Source: Altibacter sp. HG106 (lineage in GTDB: Bacteria; Bacteroidota; Bacteroidia; Flavobacteriales; Flavobacteriaceae). From it: a stretch of DNA of 64,000 nucleotides. The notes beneath the pieces were generated by a model. That model had not been told where the DNA came from, made no database searches, and saw nothing but the letters and a program-made list of their open reading frames with translations. The DNA is taken from contig NZ_JAQQTD010000003.1 of NCBI RefSeq assembly GCF_028561755.1, positions 186,001 to 250,000 on the forward strand, written 5' to 3'. The translations under genes and the position numbers were made by a program. Positions 32,989-41,999 of this stretch are shown here, one piece after another (the first letter of the stretch is position 1; every line of letters begins with the position of its first letter).

Positions 32989-35900
32989 ATGAAGGCAATT
33001 TACACCCTAGCATTTCTCTTTCTATATTCAACCTCATTCCTCATCGCACAGGTGGGCATCGGAAACACCAATCCAAATGCACAATTGGATATTTCGGCTA
33101 CCGACGTGTCAAATCCTGCGAATACAGACGGACTCTTAATTCCGCGTATCGATGAATTTCCTGCGACTAACCCCACTGCAGCTCAAGATGGCATGCTGGT
33201 ATTCATTACCGGAAACGGAGCCCCTTCCGAAGGATTCTACTATTGGGACAACGGTACGAGTAGCTGGATAGTACTTTCTGGTACTACCAGTGATGCAGAT
33301 TGGTTTGAGGAAGGAACTACTAATCCTGCCACTTCCATTACAGATAACATCGTTACCCAAGGAAATGTGTCTATAGGAACTAACTTAAATGGAGTTTCCA
33401 ATACGAAACTGAATATCGCGAATGATATTGCCGTAAACACAAACGCCTTACGCATCGCCCCTGAGGGAACCAATACTCCCGGAGGAACAGTGTATGGAAT
33501 ATACAATCAGGATCTTGGAATAACGCCCAGCGGACATTTAAACTATCGGGGAATTTACAATCGAATGTCAACTACACACATTGGTAGCACCTACGGGCTT
33601 CACAACGAGTTTTTTAATAATGGAGGAGCCGAGTATGGTGTTCTCAACGAGTTTAACAGTACGCAAGGTGCCGTTGGGTTTCGGAATGAATTTACAGGAA
33701 CAAATGGCACTTCATCTACTTTTACCGGACTTGAAAATCGATTTCTATCCGCAGATACACATGAAGGGGTAATCTACGGGGTTTTAAACACCCTTTTTTC
33801 CGAAGGAAATGGAATTCGATACGGAACGAAAACTAATATTCGCGGAAGCGGAGTGGGAAATAAATACGGTTCACACGTATTGATAGACCCTACGGCAAAC
33901 GGCACCCATTATGGATACTATGCTGAAGTAGAAAACAGCACGGGTTACGCTGGGTATTTCATTGGACGCGCTTCCTTCGGAACCGATCCCTCCACGGGGC
34001 GTTATCTACTTCCTGCCACCGACGGTACCGCCGGACAAGTTATGACCACCGATGGCGCCGGAAATATCACCTTCGCTACTCTAAGTCCATCTGGTGGCAC
34101 CTTAGATGAAGCCTACGATTTTGGAGGCGCCGGACTGGGCCGAACGATTACCGCAGATAATGGCGCTGTTGCTATTGAAGGCGATGGCGGACTGCGCGTG
34201 GAAAGTACTTCTGAAACGAACATGCTCCGCGTGGACGGCACCAGCGATGCCGTGGGTATTGGAGAAGCCAGCCCTGTGAGTCCGTTGCACGTCGGAAAAA
34301 CCACAAATTTCGATCTTAGCTATGCCAACACAGGACAGGATGGTTTGTATGTGGATGGGGGAAGCGGCGGCGGACTCAATAGTTGGGGCGGATCCATAGG
34401 GTTTGGCCCTAATGCTGTAGTACGCAAAGGGCAACGTAAGGCCGCCATCGCAGCCATTCAAACCGCGGGTGATGAAGACTTATTGGGACTTGCTTTTTAC
34501 GTTCATGGTAACGCTATTAACCAATCGCCCATGGTAGAAGGTATGCGTTTGAATCATGCCCGACAGCTCGGAATTAACAACAACGATCCGGATGCGACCT
34601 TAGATGTGGTAGGAACCCTGCAATTTGTAGATGGCAATGAAGCGGCGGGGTATGTATTAGCTTCTGATGCGAATGGAAATGCTAGCTGGACCGATCCAGC
34701 AACCATTACGCCGGAAGATGCCGATTGGTACGTGTCCAGCACCACTTCTTCGCCTACAAGTATTGCACAGAATATTTATACGGAGGGGAACGTAGCCATC
34801 GACGATGGAACATTGAGCATCGTTACGGATAATACAAACGCAGTGGACGTAGACCTTACAGGAACTGCTACGCGCGTAGGTATGAACATGACCTTAACGG
34901 GAAGTACTCCAACAACCGGCATCTCCTCGTTTATCAACAATAGAGATGAAATGAATATTTCCCAAAACTTTACGGGTATTTATCAAAATTTTGCCGGGTC
35001 GATGACGTCCGGAAGAACACTTAAAGGCATGCGAAACTGGTTTCAAGCGGGTTCTAATTATCAGGGTACCATCGTGGGAATCGAGAATGATATTGATAGC
35101 AATAATAATGGGGTACAATACGCTGTCTTCAATATGCTTTCCGGAACGGGAACAGGCGACAAGTACGGTAGTTATAACACCATTACCAACACGGCGGGAG
35201 GCACGCATTATGGAGTATACAGTAACGTTTTGAAAACAGGTAGCTACGCTGGTTATTTTCTTGGAAATGTCGCTATTGGTACCGTAAGCGGAAACACCTA
35301 CACCTTGCCTTCAACTCGGGGAAGTAATGGGCAAATTATGCAAACGGACGGCAGCGGTAACGTTAGTTGGGTGACATCCCCTACGACGGAAAGCACCACA
35401 GCGAGCAACGGGGTAACGGAAACGGGGAATGATATTCAATTAGGAGGAGCCCTTACACAAGATACGACCATTGATCAAGGCAACTTTGATATAGAATACG
35501 ACCTCACCGGAACAGCTAATTTTGCCATTTACGATAATGGGGCCGATGCCTTCTTCGTACGAAACACAGGCAATGTTGGTATCGGCACAAGTGCTCCCGT
35601 CCTTCGATTAGACGTTCGCGAGGACAGAAACACTTCAGCCACCGCATCACAAATCCAAAAAACCGATAACACTTCGGCAATAACTACGGCACTATCTGTT
35701 TCGAAGCAAAGCAACGGAACCGGAACTTCCAGAGGTATTGATATGCTCCTTTCGGGTTCTGGAACCGGTACTCGTTATGGCACTAATATTACGTTCTCCA
35801 GCACGGGTAATGCTGCCGAATACGCCTTCTATTCGGCCTTTGCCGGAAATACAAATGGTAGTAAACGCGGACTCAACAATTACTTCAACAATGGAGGAAC

Positions 35901-37143
35901 GGGAAGTAATTATGGCGTATTTTCAAGGTTTAGTACTAATGTTTCCGCAGCTCAGTTTGGTGTTTACAACGACTTTACCGGCTCTTCTGGAAGTTACTAC
36001 GGAGTACAAAATGACATGGGTGGCGCTACCGTAAATCCAGCGACGGGACTCGACAACATTTTGGACGGAACCGGAACCGGAACCAAAACAGGTGTGAGCA
36101 ACTTCTTTGACGGAAGTAATGGAAATTCGAATGCCTATTTTGGACTCGACAACAATTTTAACGATACTGGTAACGGAATTAGGTATGGGTCTCGAAGTCT
36201 AATGAACGGCAATGGAAATGGAAATCACTACGGGATGTATAATGCGCTAACGGGAACAGGCTCAGGAGCCAAATATGGAACCTTCAATATCATTAATGTA
36301 GGCGCGGGAGGAACTCATTTTGGAACCTATAATAACGTAAATACCGCAAATGGCTGGGCCGGATATTTTGTGGGTAAAAACTATATTTCAGATCGATTAA
36401 GCATAGGAGAAACAGATAATTCAGATGCTGCTATAAGCATCCTTAAAAATAGCGGAGCTAATTATTCTCACTTGGAATTACGACAACTTTCAGCCAATGG
36501 TGGATCCCGAATTCGTTTTAAAAACAATGCGGAGACCGATCACGAATGGGTGGTGTTTAGTCGTGCCGATGATACCGATAGTGATAGTAGGTTCAACGTG
36601 TTTTATACCACCGTGGGTAATGTCATCGTCGCGACTGGTGATGGAAATGTGGGAATTGGAAGAACCCCAACCACCAACACCTTCGAAGTGGAGGGCACGG
36701 CCTCTAAGGCAACTGCAGGAACATGGGCTGGTAATAGTGACCGGCGCTTAAAAAAGAAGATTGAAACCATTGCTTCTTCCGAAGCCTTAGAAAAATTGTT
36801 GCAATTGCGAGGGGTTTCCTATGAATGGAACGATCAAAAAACGGGCATTGAACGCCCTGAGGGCATCCAATACGGGTTTATAGCACAGGAATTAATGGAG
36901 GTTTTTCCGGAAAAAGTTTCCGAAGACGCTCAAGGGTATTATCAAACAGCCTATGGCGATTACGATCCGCTCTTTGTGCAGGCCATCAAGGAACTAAATC
37001 AAAAGATTTCGGACTTGGAAACACAAAATGAAAACCTCAAAAAGCAGCTAAAATCGTATGAAACGCTCGAGGCTCGGTTATCTGCACTGGAAGCGCAAAA
37101 CAAAGATTCTAAGGAACCGGCACTGCCCACTGCAGAAAAATAG
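32989..37143 (+). CDS. Giant secreted surface protein with C-terminal S74 intramolecular chaperone
   Basis: 1384 residues. A signal peptide is followed by QVGIGNTNPNAQLDISAT, typical of flavobacterial surface proteins. Three large modules (from about 102, 577 and 870) each contain repeated YG.xxx / YAGYF blocks and G-rich LPATDGTAGQ-type linkers. The C-terminus (about 1249-1340) is an S74 chaperone domain starting NSDRRLKKKIE; Ser1250 is the expected autocleavage residue. A final coiled coil (1340-1384) would trimerise. ATG at 32989 starts a signal peptide and lies downstream of the promoter box, so the earlier TTG at 32896 is rejected. It is probably a trimeric fibre on the cell surface. Confidence 0.85.
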   Translation: MKAIYTLAFLFLYSTSFLIAQVGIGNTNPNAQLDISATDVSNPANTDGLLIPRIDEFPATNPTAAQDGMLVFITGNGAPSEGFYYWDNGTSSWIVLSGTTSDADWFEEGTTNPATSITDNIVTQGNVSIGTNLNGVSNTKLNIANDIAVNTNALRIAPEGTNTPGGTVYGIYNQDLGITPSGHLNYRGIYNRMSTTHIGSTYGLHNEFFNNGGAEYGVLNEFNSTQGAVGFRNEFTGTNGTSSTFTGLENRFLSADTHEGVIYGVLNTLFSEGNGIRYGTKTNIRGSGVGNKYGSHVLIDPTANGTHYGYYAEVENSTGYAGYFIGRASFGTDPSTGRYLLPATDGTAGQVMTTDGAGNITFATLSPSGGTLDEAYDFGGAGLGRTITADNGAVAIEGDGGLRVESTSETNMLRVDGTSDAVGIGEASPVSPLHVGKTTNFDLSYANTGQDGLYVDGGSGGGLNSWGGSIGFGPNAVVRKGQRKAAIAAIQTAGDEDLLGLAFYVHGNAINQSPMVEGMRLNHARQLGINNNDPDATLDVVGTLQFVDGNEAAGYVLASDANGNASWTDPATITPEDADWYVSSTTSSPTSIAQNIYTEGNVAIDDGTLSIVTDNTNAVDVDLTGTATRVGMNMTLTGSTPTTGISSFINNRDEMNISQNFTGIYQNFAGSMTSGRTLKGMRNWFQAGSNYQGTIVGIENDIDSNNNGVQYAVFNMLSGTGTGDKYGSYNTITNTAGGTHYGVYSNVLKTGSYAGYFLGNVAIGTVSGNTYTLPSTRGSNGQIMQTDGSGNVSWVTSPTTESTTASNGVTETGNDIQLGGALTQDTTIDQGNFDIEYDLTGTANFAIYDNGADAFFVRNTGNVGIGTSAPVLRLDVREDRNTSATASQIQKTDNTSAITTALSVSKQSNGTGTSRGIDMLLSGSGTGTRYGTNITFSSTGNAAEYAFYSAFAGNTNGSKRGLNNYFNNGGTGSNYGVFSRFSTNVSAAQFGVYNDFTGSSGSYYGVQNDMGGATVNPATGLDNILDGTGTGTKTGVSNFFDGSNGNSNAYFGLDNNFNDTGNGIRYGSRSLMNGNGNGNHYGMYNALTGTGSGAKYGTFNIINVGAGGTHFGTYNNVNTANGWAGYFVGKNYISDRLSIGETDNSDAAISILKNSGANYSHLELRQLSANGGSRIRFKNNAETDHEWVVFSRADDTDSDSRFNVFYTTVGNVIVATGDGNVGIGRTPTTNTFEVEGTASKATAGTWAGNSDRRLKKKIETIASSEALEKLLQLRGVSYEWNDQKTGIERPEGIQYGFIAQELMEVFPEKVSEDAQGYYQTAYGDYDPLFVQAIKELNQKISDLETQNENLKKQLKSYETLEARLSALEAQNKDSKEPALPTAEK

Positions 37144-37184
37144 AGAGCAAGAACCCCAGAATATATAACTGATAACGCAGCGGG

Positions 37185-37219
37185 TAAAGGATGTCCATTT
37201 GATGTCCTTTATTTTTTTC
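37185..37219 (+). terminator. Terminator after S74 surface-protein gene
   Basis: TAAAGGA pairs with TCCTTTA across a 13-base loop, followed by seven Ts. It ends 25 bases before the kinase start, so part of the kinase leader overlaps the tail. Confidence 0.65.
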
Positions 37220-37244
37220 TATTTTTAGTGGAAATTCACTGAAG

Positions 37245-38990
37245 TTGAAACACATATTAGCCCTCCTACTCTGTGCACTCATTTATCCGGTCCAAGCGCA
37301 GCATTCCAAAGATGCTGTCGCCCCGCGTCTTCAACAACTCATCGATAGAGCCTGGGAGTATACCTTAGAAAGTAACGACAGCTCGCTTCTGCTTTCACGA
37401 CAGGCACTAGACATAGCAAAAGAAAATAACGATCCTTTAGGACAAGTGATGGCGATGGAATCCATTGGGTTATATCACGAGATCGTAACGGGTAATATCG
37501 AAAAGGCGAGTCAATTTTATTTTGATGCCATTGCGCTATGTGAGGCAGAGGAACTCGCGTATATCGCCTCCGTATTTCATTCGCTCGGAATTATGTTTCA
37601 TACGACCGACAATTATCAAAATGCGAAAGAATATTACCTAAAATCATTAGAACAAGCAGAAAAGTTTAAGGATTCTGTCTTGATCAAAAAGTGTCTTATC
37701 AATTTAGGATCGGTACATTCCTCTTTAGAGGATTTCGCTTCCGCGGAAAATTATATGAAACATAGTCTGACGCTGCCAGTTCAACCTGAAATGGACTATG
37801 CCACCTTGGGCAATCTAGGCTATCTCTACGTAAAACAGGAGCGGTTTCCGGAAGCCATTTCGGTGTTACATCGGGCCACTGAAGAAACCCCAGACAATCC
37901 CGACCCCGATCTCAACTTATACTTTTTACTACACGCAAAGACACAGGCGAAAGATTCATCGAATATGAATATTCCGTTAGCGCGGGCTAAGGAGGCGGTT
38001 CGAAGCGGAAATTATGGATTGCGGGACCAAAGTTTGCTGCTGCGAAATATAGCCGATTACCTTGCCTTCACCGGAAATTATCAGGAGGCCTTGCAGTATC
38101 GTGATCAATATATTTCGGTTTTTGAAGAGATCAAAGAAAAACAGCGTGACAATGTGGTGTTGGAATTAGAAACCAAATACGAAACGGAAAAAAAAGATGC
38201 GCAACTCAAACTATTAGCACTCGAAAATCAACAAGCAAAGCAGCAACGGCAACGGTATTTATTTCTGGCAATTGCAGGGGTCGTGATCGCCGGACTTATT
38301 GGCTTTTTCCTTTTTAAAAATAAGCGAAAAAACAGACAGCTCGCGCGGCAAAAGAAGCTGCTGGAAGCGACCATTGATGAAAAGAATGTATTGCTCAAAG
38401 AAACGCATCACCGTGTAAAAAACAGTTTTCAAATGGTGTCTTCCCTCCTTTATCTTCAAGCCGAAAACGTACAGGACCGAGAAGGACAATTGGCATTGCA
38501 AGAAGCCCAAAACAGGGTGCGCAGCATGGTGCTTATTCATCAAAAATTGTACAGCAAAGAGCAGTTGGTGGGAATCGATGCTTCAGAATACATCATCGAC
38601 CTCATTACAGACATACTCGAGAGTCATGAAAATGAACCTGCTTCCATTGAGGTTTCCGCAGAAATAGCTCCCTTGCTCCTGTCTGTTGAAACCATCACCC
38701 CATTGGGGCTCATTATTAACGAATTACTCACCAATGTCGTTAAGCATGCCTTTCCGAAGAATCAGTCGGTACGCACCTTAGAAGTGCGCCTGAAAAAAAA
38801 CAACCAGATACTTTTGTTAACGGTTCGCGACAATGGATTAGGGATGCCGTCTAACATTCAGGAAAGTTCCTTCGGAATCCAACTGATCCGATCGCTGGCA
38901 AAAAAATTACACGGATCGCTTCGTTACAAACCAAACGAACCTCAAGGAACGATCGCCCAATTGGAAATTCACCGATTTGAAGAACTTTGA
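37245..38990 (+). CDS. TPR sensor histidine kinase, HisKA_2 family (TTG start)
   Basis: 581 residues. A signal peptide (to PVQAQ) is followed by about six tetratricopeptide repeats (30-300, extracytoplasmic), one membrane helix (about 335-357) and a cytoplasmic kinase. The HisKA_2 motif ETHHRVKNSFQMVSSLL carries the phosphorylated His at 388 or 389. The HATPase domain shows NELLTNVVKHAF (N box), DNGLGMP (G1) and SSFGIQLI. The start must be TTG (37245): it opens the signal peptide and no ATG or GTG does. It is followed 91 bases later by a LytTR regulator, its likely partner. Confidence 0.88.
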   Translation: MKHILALLLCALIYPVQAQHSKDAVAPRLQQLIDRAWEYTLESNDSSLLLSRQALDIAKENNDPLGQVMAMESIGLYHEIVTGNIEKASQFYFDAIALCEAEELAYIASVFHSLGIMFHTTDNYQNAKEYYLKSLEQAEKFKDSVLIKKCLINLGSVHSSLEDFASAENYMKHSLTLPVQPEMDYATLGNLGYLYVKQERFPEAISVLHRATEETPDNPDPDLNLYFLLHAKTQAKDSSNMNIPLARAKEAVRSGNYGLRDQSLLLRNIADYLAFTGNYQEALQYRDQYISVFEEIKEKQRDNVVLELETKYETEKKDAQLKLLALENQQAKQQRQRYLFLAIAGVVIAGLIGFFLFKNKRKNRQLARQKKLLEATIDEKNVLLKETHHRVKNSFQMVSSLLYLQAENVQDREGQLALQEAQNRVRSMVLIHQKLYSKEQLVGIDASEYIIDLITDILESHENEPASIEVSAEIAPLLLSVETITPLGLIINELLTNVVKHAFPKNQSVRTLEVRLKKNNQILLLTVRDNGLGMPSNIQESSFGIQLIRSLAKKLHGSLRYKPNEPQGTIAQLEIHRFEEL

Positions 38991-39081
38991 GTTACTAAAA
39001 ATATGGTAGGCGTCACTAAATATATTGGTGTCTTCTGATGTTCTGAACTACCTTACTCAAGATTCCGTACCTTCGTTACAA

Positions 39082-39765
39082 ATGAAATCCTTACGCCTTG
39101 TTATAATAGAAGATGAGCCCTTGATTGTCGCCACTATTGATACCGCACTAAGAAAGCAGGGACATAGGGTACTGGGGGACGCCGACAGCTACGAGGGTGC
39201 TTTAATGCTGATTGAACGCACACAACCCGATCTTGTTTTGGTGGATATTCAATTGGAAGGTAGTAAGGACGGAATTGATTTGGCGTGCGCCTTGGATGAA
39301 CGAAAACAACCGTATTTATTTCTCACCTCTCAAACCGACCCACAGACCATCAATCGGGTGAAAAGCACTCAACCTTTGGGGTTTATCGTCAAGCCTTTCA
39401 CCGAAAGTGGCTTGCGAAGTAACATTGAACTCGCATGGCACGACTACGCCACTCGCAACGTAGAATTTCTACTGATAAAGAGCGAGGGCGTGCTGCATAA
39501 GATAGATCAGGCGAGCATCACCTATTTAAAAGCCTTCGACAACTATTGTTATGTGTATACCCCTATCCAACGCTACCTGGTGCCGCATACGCTTAAAGCC
39601 GTTTCTGCCAAGCTCAACCCCCAACACTTTTTAAAATCGCACCGCTCGTATGTGGTCAATCTTCGGAAGGTTTCAGAAGTTCACAACAATACATTGGTCG
39701 TCCAGCAAGAATCCCTTCCTATGAGTCGGCGTCACAAAGATGCCATCAAAAAAAAACTCGGATAA
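39082..39765 (+). CDS. LytTR-family response regulator
   Basis: 227 residues: a receiver domain (1-120, phospho-acceptor Asp55 in LVLVDIQLEG, Lys104 in IVKPF) and a LytTR DNA-binding domain (about 130-227, FLLIKSEGVLHKI, FLKSHRSYVVNL). It should bind DNA as a dimer when phosphorylated by the upstream kinase. ATG at 39082 is chosen over TTG at 39025 because the residues before it do not belong to the receiver fold. It lies between the kinase and a second surface protein, so surface-adhesin control is possible. LytTR sites were not mapped. Confidence 0.87.
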   Translation: MKSLRLVIIEDEPLIVATIDTALRKQGHRVLGDADSYEGALMLIERTQPDLVLVDIQLEGSKDGIDLACALDERKQPYLFLTSQTDPQTINRVKSTQPLGFIVKPFTESGLRSNIELAWHDYATRNVEFLLIKSEGVLHKIDQASITYLKAFDNYCYVYTPIQRYLVPHTLKAVSAKLNPQHFLKSHRSYVVNLRKVSEVHNNTLVVQQESLPMSRRHKDAIKKKLG

Positions 39766-39925
39766 CCTCCTGCGTAACACCTGTCGTACCATTCCCTAAA
39801 AAAATAGGGGGCTTTACTAAATTTAATTTCCGAAGAAACCTACAAAAGGTACTTTTCCGCCACCTTCTTTTTTTGCCTCCCAATCACAGCCAATAACCTA
39901 CTTACAGGTATTAAAAGTTTGATTT

Positions 39926-41170
39926 ATGAAACATGTTTGGTCTCTACTGCTGTTCATCATTTGCACTTCTCTACAAGCACAAGTAGGTATTAACACTACC
40001 GCGCCCGACCCTAGTGCGATGCTGGACATCACAGCTATTGATAAAGGAGTATTGATTCCACGTATGACGGAAGCACAAAAAAATGCCATTGGATCTCCAG
40101 CTATCGGCTTGTTGGTGTTTCAAACGGATGGCAGCGATATTGGATTTCATTATTTCAACGGAAGCAGTTGGGATTATCTGGCCGCCAATACGGCGCAAGA
40201 AATCGATGATTTGTCGGATGGAATCTATCAAAACTTATCGCTCTATTTGGGGGATACCGCGGCTCCCGCAATCGATGGGTCAGAAGACTCAAACATTGGC
40301 GTTGGACCTTTCGTTTTTCGTAGGTTAACGAACGGCAGTAATAACATTTCTATAGGAATCTTAGGCAATGAATTTTTGACCACCGGAGATGATAATATTA
40401 ATATTGGAAATTACGGTTTGGAAAGAGTTCGTACCGGGAGTAACAATATCGCCATCGGAAATCGTACCGGCATGAATATGGATTTTACCTCCTCAGGAAA
40501 TATTTTGATCGGTAATGAAGCCGGTAATGGTGACTTCTCGATTCAAAACCGATTGTATATAGAGAATTCGGATGCCGGCCCCAATAGTGCTTTACTATAT
40601 GGAGAGTTCGACAACGATCTCCTTCGCGTTAACGGAACGCTGGAGGTGAATAATGAACTACAAGTAGGAAGTTATACTTTTCCCACATCAGATGGAGCGA
40701 CTGGGGAAGTATTAACCACTGACGGTTCGGGTAATGTGTTTTGGAATACGGCTACGAGCACTCCAACTCCTTCGGTAGTGCGAGCTGATATGAGCACGAA
40801 TCACACCGTAGCGGTATCGACCATAACCAAAATAAATTTTGACACCGACGTTATTGACACCAATAATGATTTCAACACGAGTAGCGAACGATTCATTGCT
40901 TCCCAAACGGGATTGTATCAAATCGCTGCCAATATTACCATCTCAGGAACGGGAACATATGTTGTAATTATTGCTAAAAATGGAGCCCCTCCGGGAAACA
41001 CCCTGGCACAAAAGGCGTGTGAAGTGGTTACCACAGAAACTGTTTCCTTCTCAACAGTGGAATCTTTAAACCCCAATGATTATATAGAACTCTATATTTT
41101 TGCAAATGACCCCGCAACAATTTTGGCATTGAGTGTTGCCTCCCAATTTATGGTGTATAAAATCGATTAA
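39926..41170 (+). CDS. Secreted surface protein with YadA-like head repeats and C1q-like domain
   Basis: 414 residues. The signal peptide and QVGINTTAPDPSAMLDITA lead-in match the giant S74 protein. Residues 105-200 contain imperfect repeats of 'G(N/D)xNI(x)IG' (GSNNISIG, GDDNINIG, GSNNIAIG, GNILIG), a trimeric head pattern. The linker LPTSDGATGEVLTTDGSGN resembles the S74-protein linker. The C-terminal 130 residues are a C1q/TNF-like jelly roll (TKINFDTDVIDTNNDFNTSSERFIASQTGLYQIAANI). It is likely a trimeric surface adhesin or binder. It is preceded by a 160-base region with a short CCCTA/TAGGG hairpin (39794-39809). Confidence 0.83.
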   Translation: MKHVWSLLLFIICTSLQAQVGINTTAPDPSAMLDITAIDKGVLIPRMTEAQKNAIGSPAIGLLVFQTDGSDIGFHYFNGSSWDYLAANTAQEIDDLSDGIYQNLSLYLGDTAAPAIDGSEDSNIGVGPFVFRRLTNGSNNISIGILGNEFLTTGDDNINIGNYGLERVRTGSNNIAIGNRTGMNMDFTSSGNILIGNEAGNGDFSIQNRLYIENSDAGPNSALLYGEFDNDLLRVNGTLEVNNELQVGSYTFPTSDGATGEVLTTDGSGNVFWNTATSTPTPSVVRADMSTNHTVAVSTITKINFDTDVIDTNNDFNTSSERFIASQTGLYQIAANITISGTGTYVVIIAKNGAPPGNTLAQKACEVVTTETVSFSTVESLNPNDYIELYIFANDPATILALSVASQFMVYKID

Positions 41171-41254
41171 AATGCAATGAATGAAATTGAAAATCTATGT
41201 TTTCATATAGTTTTATATAGCTCATTTTCAATAAATTGATTTTCAAACTAACCA

Positions 41255-41872
41255 ATGTCAATTATGAAAAATCATCTCAAAGCAATTACGGCTCTTCTCT
41301 TCTGTTGCATAGCAATACTCTCCTGCAAGGATGAGACTTCTGGCGATTATGCAAAAGCTGTCTCTACCGCCGACACTTCTCTTTCAAAAGAAAAAAGCAT
41401 TGAGCGCGGGGAATATTTATCACGTGTTATAGGATGCGACCATTGCCATACCCCTAAAAAAATGACCCCGCAGGGCCCTGTGCCTGATATGGACAAATGG
41501 ATGATGGGATTTCCGGCAGACGCCACGCTACCTGAAATAGTTCCCGAAGCCGTGGGACCCGGAAAATGGATCTTGATGCACGGTGATCTTACCGCCGCCG
41601 TTGGACCGTGGGGCGTGAGTTTTGGCGCAAACCTCACCCCGGCAGATACGGGAATTGGTTCGTGGAGCTTTGAACAGTTCAAAACGGCTATGACCAAAGG
41701 GAAGTATAAAGGCATGGAAAATAGCCGACCCCTCATGCCCCCCATGCCATGGCAATCGTATAAGGAAATGCCGGAAGAAGATCTTAAGGCCATATACAAC
41801 TATTTAATGTCTTTAGAACCCATCGAGAATGTGGTGCCTTCTTACATTCCCCCAGATAGATTAGAGCAATAA
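41255..41872 (+). CDS. Lipoprotein c-type cytochrome
   Basis: 205 residues with a lipobox (LSC, Cys24) and one haem site, CDHCH (61-65), in the order Cys61-Cys64-His65. A Met-rich region (SRPLMPPMPW) offers the axial methionine. Length is larger than a single cytochrome c domain (about 100) because of an insertion (70-125). It should be an envelope electron carrier; the partner oxidoreductase is not in the window. ATG at 41264 is an equally possible start. The gene is followed by a strong terminator and looks monocistronic. Confidence 0.88.
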   Translation: MSIMKNHLKAITALLFCCIAILSCKDETSGDYAKAVSTADTSLSKEKSIERGEYLSRVIGCDHCHTPKKMTPQGPVPDMDKWMMGFPADATLPEIVPEAVGPGKWILMHGDLTAAVGPWGVSFGANLTPADTGIGSWSFEQFKTAMTKGKYKGMENSRPLMPPMPWQSYKEMPEEDLKAIYNYLMSLEPIENVVPSYIPPDRLEQ

Positions 41873-41895
41873 CGTTTTATTTGTGGTTCGTATCG

Positions 41896-41938
41896 CTATC
41901 TCGTCTCTTTCTTCGGAAAAAGTCGAGATAGTTTTTTT
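41896..41938 (+). terminator. Terminator after cytochrome gene
   Basis: CTATCTCG pairs with CGAGATAG across a loop that itself contains a TTCG-capped mini-stem, followed by seven Ts. Confidence 0.85.
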
Positions 41939-41969
41939 AGGAAAATTCCGTTTTTTCTACCCTTCTTGC

Positions 41970-41977
41970 TACCTTTG
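41970..41977 (+). promoter_or_regulatory. -7 box of polA promoter
   Basis: TACCTTTG matches TAnnTTTG exactly, 22 bases before the ATG at 42000. No TTG was found in the -33 position. Confidence 0.5.
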
Positions 41978-41999
41978 AGGGAACTCATAATTCCTTCCA

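Noticed and set aside
33400-36400. Repeats that could suggest a CRISPR or tandem array
   Set aside because: They are in frame, imperfect and encode the duplicated modules of the surface protein.
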